Assembly (NCBI GenBank): GCA_932294295.1
Contig: OW028579.1
Coordinates: forward strand, 35,408,362-35,472,361
Reading direction: 5' to 3'
Length of the DNA: 64,000 nucleotides
DNA from: Alitta virens
Taxonomy: Eukaryota > Annelida > Polychaeta > Phyllodocida > Nereididae
Both the position numbers and the translations under genes were made by a program. The notes beneath the pieces were generated by a model, which was given only the letters and a program-made list of their open reading frames with translations, made no database searches and was not told the DNA's origin. Shown here piece after piece: positions 1 through 11,218 of this stretch. Every line of letters begins with the position of its first letter. The stretch's first letter is position 1.

Positions 1-378
1 TTTGAATCGTTCAAGAAGGTTGAAAATATTTGGGAAAAAATTGGAGCAGAGAATGCAAAGCAGATGGAAAGCGTGAATTTTCACACACATGGCAGCTTTA
101 ATTCTTTCTTTCGGGTGTTTTGTGGGTGAAAAATGTGAAAGCCAAAGTGTTTAGGGTGATTGTACGGCAGTGGTTCATGCAGGGCGCATGGGTTCATACT
201 CGGTTCCTGAATAGTTTTTTTTAGCAGTGGGTCTTTTTCGATTGATAGGCTATGGGGCACACAATTCGTGATTTTAGTGTTAACCTATTTTATAAATTGC
301 AATTCTCATAGATTGACGGATACAGGGATTTAAAACTCCTTCGGTGTTAAGATTGAGTGGGTGTTTCGCTGCGTTCAG

Positions 379-404
379 CCTCCTCCTCCTCCTCCTCCTC
401 CTCC

Positions 405-436
<32 letters not shown>

Positions 437-457
437 CTCCTCTTCCTCCTCCTCCTT
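379..457. repeat. TCC/TCT trinucleotide microsatellite
   Basis: Mostly TCC with regular CTT interruptions. The poly-Ser, poly-Leu and poly-Arg frames over it are spurious. Confidence 0.9.
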
Positions 458-1403
458 TCTGAATATGTCCTCTTTTCTGCATATATGCTTACACTACCAG
501 AATGTTCGAGCATTTGTCATATACCCATGCACGCGTTAGAGACAGTCTCCTGCCTTGTAGAACCCCCATTCGGCGCATGATGTACAGTAAGATTTCTGCC
601 TGAACTGTGACATGATCTTCTAAATCCTCACTCACAAGAAAAAGATGCAGTCTATGTTATTGAGCAGACATAAGAAGAGGACCCCACTCACATAAGTCAG
701 CGCTTGTCTTCCCTTTCAATGTGTTTTTGGCCCTTGGGAGTTTGTTTTGCCTTATCAGGAGGTTGTCCTCCGGCCAGGACAATCTGTTGCTCGAAAGAGG
801 ACAAAAATGACGACCACAAAGGACAAAAAAAAGTACAAAAAAGAAGGCTGAGCACACACAAATTACCAGTTTACATGAGAGCTTGAGAGGGGCCGTATTT
901 GTTTCTTTTGCAGCGAATTGCACATTTTTTAGCCTCGTTTAGCCACAATTTAACTCAACACAGAAGCAGGTAGGCCATCAGCTTATTATTGTATTATCTC
1001 CTCTGTGCAGTATTCATGCACATTGTTGCATGCACAGATAAAAGAATCTCTCATGAGAAATAAGATATATTACATGTGGAAGCAATGCGGTGTCATTTGA
1101 TTCCACATTCATCATTTCTCTATGCTCAAACGTTTTCAGCATATCACTAAAAGTCGAATGTAGCAAAGTATTAGCCTTTCAGAATAAAATAATTGAGGAA
1201 TATGCAGTCGTATAGTGATGTCTCATTCAATGAAATTCAATTTATTTTGATTAGAAATAAAAGAAAGATTTATACATAAACACAATTAACACATTGCAGC
1301 TGGTTGGGGTGGACACAGGGGTGGTGTATATCACCATTACCATAATCAAGTACAAGTAAAAGTAGTATTTACATAAACAAGTTCCATTATTACAATGAAA
1401 GTC

Positions 1404-1430
1404 TACAAGAAAGAAAGAAAGAAAGAAAAG
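1404..1430. repeat. GAAA microsatellite
   Basis: AAGAAAGAAAGAAAGAAAAG within an A-rich region. Confidence 0.75.
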
Positions 1431-2541
1431 TAAAGAAAAACATAAGGAAATGAAAAAATAAAAGGATTGAATGCATATAGTAAACAGAAAACTGCAAGAA
1501 GAATTAGGAGAAAGAAAAAAATTAATAACCGCATGTGTATGAAGGAGTAGTCTGATGCCCGTTGGATGGCAAAAAGTTACAGGCCGAAGACTGCTCCCTG
1601 ATCAAACCTTTCATGACGCTGCAGGGGGTTGATTGATTGATTGATTGGATGTATTCATTTAGAGTAAACAATTCAGTTACAAAAATACAGTTTTACAATT
1701 GGCCCTGAGCAGGAATAAGTAACAACAATATAAACATGTAAACGTGACTATAAAGTGCAAATTAAGCTGAAAAAAAAAAACACCTAAAAATTGTGTAAAA
1801 CTAAAATGCTTTAAATACAGTTTAAAAGTTGAGTAATCTCTTAAAAATCCTTAAGCATTTTGTTTCATAAAATACCAGCTTCGTACATAAAATCCAATTG
1901 AACATTAAAACACGATTAAATTACACAGTAGTATGATAAACATTCATAATCCTTAAATTTGTTATTATCTTTTTTGAGTTGGTGTTAAATTTATTGTTTT
2001 CAGGGTTTAAGAATAGGTGTCATAATGGGTCATAATGCATTTTATGCCACTTGACTCTAAGTATAGCTCTTTTCATCCACTGTTCATTGGTTATACCAGT
2101 TTTCATATTGGTGGTGGTAAAAAAAAAAAAAAAAGAAAAAAAATCAACCAAAATTGGGAAAGTGGAAAAAGCAGAGGTCTAGCGGTCTTTGTGATAAATG
2201 CCTTGCTAGATTACTTATAGCAGAAGGCATTGTAGAGTTACACTTGCACAATGGAGGTCTTAAAGACTGGCTGAACTTGTTGACAGCTGCCCAGCATGGC
2301 CAGACGATTCTCCATTGGTCTACAGCCCATTCAATAACCTGCCTCTACACTGAGTCGATAGGAGAGATATGGAGGCCAGCAACAGGGGGACATGTCCAAA
2401 CTAGCCGGAGTGACTATTTTACCCTACCATGGGACTTTGTAAGGCTCAGTATTACAACCAGATTGAGACCAATTATTTCTGGACCCACTACATTAATATC
2501 GGACTGTTATATACTTTAAATATTATGCATGGCCTGCCTGA

Positions 2542-2684
2542 TACATGGCCAAATGTGCCACGTGCGTTTTCCATGAAAAGGATAAACGCATGGTTTTTAG
2601 CTAATTATAATGAGGCAAAAACCATGCATTTTCCATGTGTTATCCAAACTTATGGAAAACGCACGTGACACAATTGGCCATGTA
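2542..2684. mobile_element. Foldback MITE (family A)
   Basis: Starts TACATGGCC-AAATGTGCCACG and ends with its inverse, CAATTGGCCATGTA; the whole element is nearly palindromic (CGTTTTCCATG against CATGGAAAACG). TA at both ends fits a TA target duplication. Confidence 0.75.
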
Positions 2685-3644
2685 CTTACCTTCCTTAGGG
2701 CAATCCCTATCTTTGTACAGTAGCTATTTAAAAAATGTTTTAGTTGATTTGTTCAAACAATGATGTAGGTTAGCTTACACAATTCAATGTCTTAGGCCAA
2801 ACAATATCTTGGCTGGTTTTAAACAAAATTTGGGATGGACACCAGGTAAACAATCTTTGTCTGAAACAGACATTCATTCTAAGAGTGTAGGCATCAGAAC
2901 AAAAACGCAGAAACAGGACAATAGAAAGAAACACTATTTTTGGATTTACACGAGTGTCATCCTCAAAGTAATGTGACACTACCAGTATTGCTCTTGTTTG
3001 ACAGTTGTGCCTTCTGAAATATATTTGTAGTTGTGTAGTTATATTGTATCATTTCTGTTAGTTTCCATATCATAATTTGCATTGTAAACTGTGGTGTATT
3101 GATATGAAGTATACACTGAAAACCATCTATATTGATCCCCTCCCTAATTCGTACAGTCCCAATTAGAATTTTTTAAAACGTTGCTTACATGAGACATCTT
3201 ATTAAACATAGTTATGGGGTTTATTTATATTTGTATGTACTATTTAACTATATTTTCACACCCTAATTAAGACACTTTATTAATTACATGAGCATCAGAC
3301 ATCGCAATATAATGAAATTAACCAATCACCACCATTTTAGGAACATAGTAAGCGATAATAGAGTAAGGGGGTTGGGTACCCCACTGGGTTGAGGTTTGAT
3401 TTAGCAGGGTGTTGCCCTGGGGTCTGTATTAGTCCTGACAGAGGCCAGCCCACTTGAGCTAGGTCCTGGTCGATGCTTCTGTGCCAGTTTCTCCATATTG
3501 GAGTTTTAGGAAGACTCCCCTGAGGGCAATAAGATGGCTCACACCAAAGATTACACTAAATTACTGCCAGCTAGGTAATGAGAAGCATTTCCTTATCCCA
3601 AAAACAACTTCCACTAAGACTATGAAATCAAAAGGAGTTGGTTA

Positions 3645-3721
3645 AACTGCTGCTGCTGCTGCTGCTGCTACAGCTTCTGCTCGTCTGAGATGCTCTTCTT
3701 CAGCAGCATCAGCAGCAGCAG
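3645..3721. repeat. CTG tract facing CAG tract
   Basis: CTGCTGCTGCTGCTGCTGCT at 3649 onward and CAGCAGCATCAGCAGCAGCA ending 3721 are inverse repeats separated by about 30 bases, so a stable hairpin is possible. Confidence 0.7.
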
Positions 3722-5589
3722 ACTCAATTAAGGATGGTTTAATTTATAGCTGCCGAGCCCGTTACGTTGTTAAAATCGGAGACATGGTAATAAGAAAATT
3801 GTGTTTCATGTGAACTATGTAATTTAGCATTGTTTACACAGCTGTATGAACACTGGACAGGTTATATAACTGCATATATATGTTTAATGTATCTTAATAT
3901 GATGGAAAAGTACATGGTCAAATATGTTTCTCCGATTAGAAAGACCCACGTTGTTAATTGGTGTATGAATTTCATCAGTTCATGTTTTTGTTTTTCAAGC
4001 CTTCATTTCTCAAGACCCTAGCATGCCTGAGTAAAGTTAATACGTATTAATATCATCATTATATTACTGTATTGAATGTTTGTTTATAATCCTGTTGTAT
4101 ACTCAGAAAATAAATATCCATCTATTCAATGGTAATAACCATTCTTTACATGTCAATAAGAATTTTTAGCCATTTGCCTTTTAAATTATTCTCAAAGTTT
4201 CACTCTGACAATTTTCTTCATAATTTCATTGATGCTATCTCGCTCAAGTGAATCTAAACTGTATATGTTGGCAAATACAGTGGAATCTCAACATCCAAGA
4301 TAATCCTTGATGCCAAATGTATTGGTATCAACAGTGAGATGGTCTTAATAGTGAATTTTACATGATGGCAAGAACACAGGTGGTTCCGAAATATTGCTGT
4401 ACGCTTAAAATTGAGAGGTGATGTCATTTGCTGAGTCAATTATAACATAGTGTGGAATCCTAGCCTTAGCATCTCATCATTACATATGCCACAAAGCTGG
4501 TCATGAAATTAACTAAGCTTCAGACTAGTTCCAATTCCACCCCATGCGTGGGATTTTTTCCTTACCCCAGCATAGACTACGTTCGCCATTGGAGATTTGT
4601 AAAGGCAGGGTCACTCTCCCATTCTGGCCAGTGCAATTACAGCTATTGAGTGACCCAAATTTTCTCAAACATGGGTCATAGATGGATTGCCTGGCAACCA
4701 ATGGGATCTCATCAGCCAGACTGTGCAGACTCTCTCATATGTCAATAAAACTGATTTGTCCCCCCCTACTTGAGGTTTTACCCTCCGCCCCATCCACCGT
4801 TTTGGCTGGAGGGGTAAAAAGTCACGTGACCTCCTACCCCGCTTCGGTCTGGCCCCTTCTAGACCATTCAGGCATTGGAAAAATGGGCATTGTCACTATT
4901 GTGTAGAATTGTTTGAGAAAATATTCTGTTTCCAAGTTTTTTTTTATTTGTTTTTGAGCACATAATATATAACACATGACTTCATTGCTTGTTGATAAAA
5001 TTATTATTTATTATATACACAGGGCCATAAACAAACATGATAATACACCATGCAAGTTCATGATTTGTTACAAAACTAATTGTTTATATCATTGCCAGTA
5101 TTCTATAGCCCTGACAGCCATCTAATAAGTGATAGTTACACTTTATTTTAAGGTGAATCTCGATGTCGTGTTGAATTTCAGTGTCTGCGAGTATAAAGTT
5201 TATGGGCGAAAGAATCCCTGTTTAAATATTTCACACAACAAAATTATCTAAAGGTAGCTAAGAAATATTTGGTGTGACACATCAACCTTGGGGTATATAA
5301 GCTCATGTTCTGCAAGGTCTAATAAAAACAACAATGAAAATCTCTGGTTCGAAGTCCTAGAATTGTAAGGAAAGTAAAAAATAAGACAGTACAATTTGCT
5401 ATTCCTTATTCGGTAGGAAGTTTAATTTAATAGGAGTACAATTTTAATCAATTTTTCTTGTGAAATTACCTGGCTAGATTTTTACAAATTATTGCTATTA
5501 TCTGATATTCTTCTGTGTAGCATGCTCACCAAGACATGATGAAGACAAATTATGCACAGCATCCTCTTCCGCCATATATGCGAGAACTG

Positions 5590-5636
5590 TCACGTTCGCT
5601 TCCGCTGTGACGTCACACCATTTCCGGTCGGAATAG
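5590..5636. promoter_or_regulatory. ETS/CRE motif cluster
   Basis: Contains CTTCCGC, TGACGTCA and TTTCCGGT within 45 bases, a combination common in housekeeping promoters and enhancers. No gene start was seen beside it. A similar group (CACGTG, ACCGGAAGT, CTTCCG) lies at 7340-7371. Confidence 0.25.
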
Positions 5637-5883
5637 ATTGCAAGGATTTCTGCTGATTTAAGCAACAGGAAAAAAATTCGAAGAAATTAAACACATGACA
5701 TTAGCACAATGGCTGTTATTAAAGTAGCAATTTATTTTTGTAGCAAATATTTTCGGCAGTATCAAATTTTGAAGTATTATTTTGAAAATAAACCTCTAAA
5801 ATTCATGATCTCCACCGAGGATAGTTCCTGTATTCATTACACCATTGACCATGTCAACGCCTAGCTAGTGATCACAATTTAGG

Positions 5884-6071
5884 CGGGCGGGGGCCTAGCT
5901 CAGAGGTAGCGCTTTGGGCTTCTAACCGCTTGGTCCCGAGTTTGATTCGCGGTAGAGCCTAAGTTGGATGGCTGTTTCCTCCTTCGTCTCATTGCCATGG
6001 TCCCTACCTGTCCTAATTAGCCCAACTGGTGCAGAAATACCTGACGTAAAGCCCTAATCACACACACACAC
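5884..6071 (+). mobile_element. tRNA-derived SINE (family 1)
   Basis: The head has an A-box (TAGCTCAGAGG) and a B-box-like GAGTTTGATTCG. The body runs from CCTAAGTTGGATGGCTG to a CA-rich tail. It is flanked by imperfect 13-base duplications, atcacaatttagg at 5871-5883 and atcacaagttagg at 6072-6084, the mark of target-primed retrotransposition. Confidence 0.85.
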
Positions 6072-9000
6072 ATCACAAGTTAGGCCAACCATTAATCGCA
6101 GCATAGTGAGAAAAAAGTTTATATTTACGCGATTCTCTTTACTTCCCATCTTTTTAACTTTTGCATGGACATCTTCAAGACATGTTGGACCAATTACCTT
6201 ACGTGGCAGAGATTGAGCTTGCAGGTGCTGTACGTCAAAAGAGATGACGTCACATGTCACGTGATGGCTAAACGTGTCTGCTGACATCAGAAGGCAATTA
6301 GGAGAAGTCAGTTGTCAGGATGGGCTGCCAGAGGATGCTGGGGAAACAGCTGCAACTGGTCAAACCTCTAGTGATGGCGATTTGCCTTTCCCCAGCATAG
6401 TGGAGCAGATGGAGTATTGGAATTGTCTTGCTTCAAATCTGTTATGTTCTGGGTGATGTGAAACTGTATGTATGTGCCAAAAATGTTAACAGATAGTAAA
6501 ACGACTAAAATTAGGAGTTGTATCCAGCCTACAAGTAATTTATATGACGCCCCTTTCATCGCGAGGATGCTGCGCTGCAGCTGTATGCAATAACTGAGAT
6601 TATCAGCTGATGATGGGATGGGATTGGACTAGGATAGTGGTATAGTGCAGTCCTCTAAGACTAGTTCTTGCCCATCAGGAGTGCTGTTTAATAAGACATT
6701 GAGCTGATAAAGAGGACGAAAAAAGATACATGAGGCGGCATTTGACACAGGGTGATACACTTAGCCTTTGGAAAGATGAAAAATAACGATTTTTTTTGGC
6801 ATTTAAAACAATTTCATCATCTCATCATTATGTTTTTTTCATGTCTTTATGACAATGCATTCTGGTGTTGATTTCTACCCTGATTTCATCATAATGTCTA
6901 CTGCAGGCGACTGTCATTCTACTAAGCTTCAGAGGATAAAGGCAAAATTGAGACAATACATAAAGAAATTGTATTAACTCCTGCTGTCTTCACCAGAACA
7001 GAAGTGTTACTGTTATTTATGAAGCCAAGACTAGCTGGAAAAAAGTACATACCGCCTTGACAAAGATTAATGTACATTTTGCCTACATTGCTGAATAAAA
7101 TATAATATCCTCATTAAAAACAGCCAGAACAGTGCATGGTGTCGTAATGATTTATGTCCACCACATTTATTATTCCCTTGAAAAGTTGCTAACAGGTTAA
7201 ACTTTGTGTCTTATTGCATTTGTGGCCTGATCAATCATAATACATTAAAGTAAATTACCCGGAGGTCATAGTAAGGTCAAGGCATTTACAGCAACATATA
7301 GGAAAGGTCAGTAGGGCAAATGGACTGGGCTCGGAGGTCTCACGTGACCGGAAGTGACTAAACTTCCGCCAGGTGCCGCTAATAGATAGTAAAGACATTG
7401 GCGTCTCCTGGGATAAGATGCATGTTGGACAGTTGTCATTGTGTTGTGGCGAGCAGCAGTTAAATTGTTTCTTTTGTAAAACTTTAACTGGACATGTGCA
7501 GTACTTATAAAGAATAAATACTGAATCTGCCTAAAGTATATTTTACATTACAACATGCATCTGCCTAAAGTTTATTTTACATAACAACATGCATCTCCCT
7601 TAAGTTTCTTTTTTACAATACAACATGGTAAATGTCATTTATATATCAGTAAAGCGAAACTAGACAGGTGTATGGCTGTGTTTATGCAAAAGAAATGCAG
7701 TGAAAATATAGTTAAAGGAGTCTTGTGATAGTCTGTAGGGTCGAAATTGCCAATAGTATTTTATATTCTTTGTCGTTCGTGGAAGGAATTGACACAATCG
7801 TGTAATATCACATGACAATGACATTTTCTACAGTGTGATGCCTACAAAAGTGCCATTCAATCCATTAAACTGGAAATGTACAGGAAAACGTCAAAGGTCT
7901 CCTAGTTGGGATTCCATTTTTGTCTACTCATAATCTCCATCATGGATGCTGAGCCTCTGTGTCATGGCTCTCCCATTGAGATGCATTTTCATTACTTGGC
8001 ATTCGCCTGCATGGTGCTGTGTTGACAAGGCTAGATGTGTGGCTCTCAAGCTTCTGCTGGGGTTGTACGCATAGAAAGAGGCATTAGGTGTCCATACTGG
8101 AGAAATTTATGTCCTCCACCAATGCAAGCTGATCACATTTGCTGCTCCAGCTGCCTTTTTTTTATGCCGCCTGGTTTTCATTGTGGGCCGTGATGAGTTG
8201 GTCAGAGGCGGTGGTCTGGCACTGGTCCGACGACTGGTCAGTTTAGCCACAGCGACTGCAACCGGCCGCTGGTCAGATTTGGTCTGATTGGGCATCCAGT
8301 TCTTTCGATACACCATATTTTATCCGATAATGGTTTCATGAACTACGTGAATGGAATGTGGCACTTTCGTCTAGTTGCCAACGCCCACAGGATGGACCTT
8401 TTCGATGTGGCGTCCCTCGGGAGGACCTCGAAGGACTGCGGACATTTCACCGAGGCCACTCTTTTCCGGCTTCTTTTGGACCACCGACAAATTCCATTCC
8501 ACTCGTTTTATCCTCTCCATCCCTAGACATCCTTAGCTCGGTAGTGACATTTTTCCTACAAAGGAAATCAAAATGAACCAGTCTTGGCGGAAAGCCGCGA
8601 CTAGTAACACCGACTAGTTGGTGACTACCCTCGCTTTTCCTGACTTTTGTGGCTGAAGGTAATCTTCAGTAATTCCCTTTGAGAAGGTCAATGTCAAGGG
8701 ATTTTGCCCTGCAAAGTGGGGACCACCGAAAGTTCTGTTAATCAAGACCATTGTGCTACTGGGTGCCCTGGGAACCCAGCTATTGCAAGAGTATTATTGT
8801 AGCATAGTCCTGGAGAAAGCCTTGCTCCCTGAGTTACGCCAATAGCCACGCTCTGCAAACACCCTACCCAGGTGTTTAACTTACGCCTTTAGCTAACCTA
8901 GCCAATACCCTGGCTAAATATAGCACAGCCTTAATGCTTTTATCCTTCCTTTTCTCTATCTCTCTGCAAAATTCTATGCTAGAATGGCCAGACTAAAATC

Positions 9001-9352
9001 TCAGCACCCCCCCCCCCCCTACCAGACATAAAACTTGACACTTTGATGCATACAATTTACAGTCGACTTAGTCCTGTTATGAAATCCCATCTGACAGACT
9101 GAATTGTTGCTTCGCAGAAAAACTTTTGGCTCGTATGAAAAAAGTGTGATGGCTTTCTGCTTTCTGCTTCACATATACACTGTATATCATGTTTGAGCAA
9201 AGAGCGGTATGCTGTCAAAATCAGTTGGATGAAGCCCTGAAAAATATGTAACGATGTATAACATAATATTGGAATACTTAGTGCAAGATTTTCTGGTCGT
9301 AATAGAAAGGCTGTCTCGTGGTGAATTTTAAAAATCCCAAAATAGGGCAATT

Positions 9353-9583
9353 CAGTATCACTGTGTGTCGTCTCCTCACAGCCCAGCGACGTAATTATGG
9401 ACATTCTTTGCTAGTTTACCTAGGTAAACAAAATGATTGGTTAAATTATGTAGCCGATAGGCTGAGTATAGACTTAAGAAATCTTCTCTTAAAAATACAA
9501 GAGAAATGGATTCATATTTTTCGGTTTAGGCATGTACATAATTAGGTCGCTGAGCTGTGAGGTGACGACACACAGTGGTATTG
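9353..9583. mobile_element. Foldback element D
   Basis: Left arm CAGTATCACTGTGTGTCGTC and right arm GACGACACACAGTGGTATTG, continuing inward with CTCACAGCCCAGCGAC and GTCGCTGAGCTGTGAG; arms of about 45 bases around a unique centre. The open frames here follow from this structure and are not genes. Confidence 0.65.
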
Positions 9584-10259
9584 TCCAAAGGGCCGTGAAT
9601 GTCATGATGAAGGGCAAATAATGCGACTTAACTTTCTTGGAGCATCGCTCAACTGGGTGTTGATTTACAAATGGCAATGTATGGATAACCAGACTGGTTT
9701 ATTGTATGCACCATTTGTTATATGAGACCTTGTCATGCTTGGCATTGACTCAATGCAAATATAACGTGTCCATGGCTTCAAGCTGATCATGAATTTATGT
9801 TCAGCCATCCGTCAATGTACAGACCTAGACGCCATTTTCAAGGATCTTCTCCCAGTGTTTGCCCTGATTGGAATGAAAACCACGTGGTTTTTATGTTGGA
9901 TACACTGCATACACTGTGTGGTGCTGTTGCTAACCAATCAGTCATTTTTGTCACGTGCACCTTTTGAGCTGTTTTCAGACCCCTTCTTTCAGTTAATGGT
10001 GATTAAAAAGTGTGCGTTGCATGGTTGCATGTTGCCTGTTACACTTTGCCCAACAGATAACATTTCATGTCACCTCTCTCTCTTTTTATGTGGTCCTCTC
10101 TTTCTCTCTTTCCCTTGCTTTTTCTATTTCTGTCTCTGATGATTGATCTGTATCTGAAATATTTTACAATACGTATGGCTCTGTGGTTAAGATCATAATT
10201 GCTCATTTAGAAGTTGTGGGTCCAAATCCGAAGCTATGATACCCGGTATTAAAGTGCAG

Positions 10260-10378
10260 TGTGGTGGGTGGAGCAGGACTTTACGTCCTGAATTTCTGCA
10301 CCTATTGGGCTAATAAGGACAAGCAGGGACCATGGCAATGAGATGAATGATGAAACGACTGAGCTAGGCCCCCACCCT
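10260..10378 (-). mobile_element. tRNA-derived SINE (family 1), internally deleted copy
   Basis: Reverse orientation. About 70 bases including the B-box are missing between the head CCTAGCTCAG and the body CATCTCATTGCCATGG. It is flanked by 14-base duplications with one mismatch (10246-10259 and 10379-10392). Confidence 0.8.
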
Positions 10379-10485
10379 GTATTGAAGTGCAGCAAATGTG
10401 GCCTGTTATTTCTTAATTTTTTTTGTCCCGTTCCTTTGATTCCTTAACAAATGTGTATATTATATATGGATTCATATCCTTCCCA

Positions 10486-10622
10486 GACAGCATTCCAAAT
10501 TGGAACAACATTGGCGCAACGTCGGCGATGTTGATACGATGGTGGGCCGATGTTGATACGATGTTGTAACTACGGTGGCCAATATTATACGGAAACGATG
10601 GTGGGCCGATTTGGAATGCTAT
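10486..10622. mobile_element. Inverted-repeat element with ATGTTGATACGATG units (F)
   Basis: Ends AGCATTCCAAATTGG and CCGATTTGGAATGCT are inverse. Inside, GGTGGGCCGAT and GTTGATACGATG are repeated. A related GGGCCAACATTGGGCCGATG lies at about 50226-50246. Confidence 0.55.
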
Positions 10623-11032
10623 CTTGGTATGATTGATTAATGAATGCATATATACGGATATGAAATTCTTGTAGCTACCAAAGAAAGCGATTAGGCATAT
10701 AATAATGCTAATATGACTAACATCTTGTGTCTTATTACAGACGAAACTCGGGATAATACAAATGTTACTCATAAGGCAACCCCTAAAAAGACCAAATCTC
10801 AATACTTTCCGTTTAAATAACACCCTTATTAAGATGACCTCACTAAAAAAGATTTACTTACCCTAGGCCACTCATGTTCCTCTAGTTCTGTGTTGGTTTA
10901 ATATTGAGGTAGAACACGCCTAGTGTACCTTGGAAAGATCTATCCATTAATTACCCTTGCATTGCGTATACTAGCATATAGCACGTCGCCCTGTTTTACC
11001 CCTTTGACTTATTTTACCCATTCTCTTTGTAG

Positions 11033-11218
11033 GTTTTCTCAGCACAGGGGACAGCCATGCCCCCGGAAACTACGCCATATTGGACCAGGTGGCAGCACTG
11101 CATTGGATCAAAGAAAACATAGCTGCATTTGGGGGTGACCCCCAGCTCGTGACCTTATTAGGTCAAGGGTACGGAGGCACCATGGTTAATTTGCTCCTAA
11201 TATCGCCCGTTACTAAAG
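11033..11218 (+). CDS. nlgn: Neuroligin exon: oxyanion/nucleophile-elbow region
   Basis: The exon opens after a pyrimidine-rich acceptor (ttctctttgtag) and closes at a G|gtacgt donor. It starts with the last two bases of a Gly codon and ends with the first base of another Gly codon. It encodes GFLSTGD, then LDQVAALHWIKENIAAFGGD, then LLGQGYGGTMVNLL. This is the alpha/beta-hydrolase stretch before and through the nucleophile elbow, where Ser is replaced by Gly. Its 3' boundary falls at the position that corresponds in vertebrate neuroligins to alternative splice site B. Confidence 0.93.

Larger units (their letters stand above)
1..11032. other. Non-coding region upstream of first visible neuroligin exon
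   Basis: I looked for the missing neuroligin N-terminal motifs (EDCLYLN, the HGG oxyanion region, NYRLGVLGF) on both strands and saw none. The region probably belongs to a neuroligin intron. It holds the elements listed separately, an A-rich stretch at 1380-1520, a TTGA repeat at 1627-1650, and a GC-richer stretch at 8100-8530 with uninterrupted but unrecognised frames on both strands. Confidence 0.6.

Noticed and set aside
280..580. Open frames of poly-Arg, poly-Leu and poly-Ser
   Set aside because: All are readings of the TCC/TCT microsatellite at 379-457; no domain or splice context.
5884..5960. A functional tRNA gene
   Set aside because: A- and B-boxes are present but the acceptor stem does not pair properly, and the unit recurs with a common body and flanking duplications, so it is a SINE.
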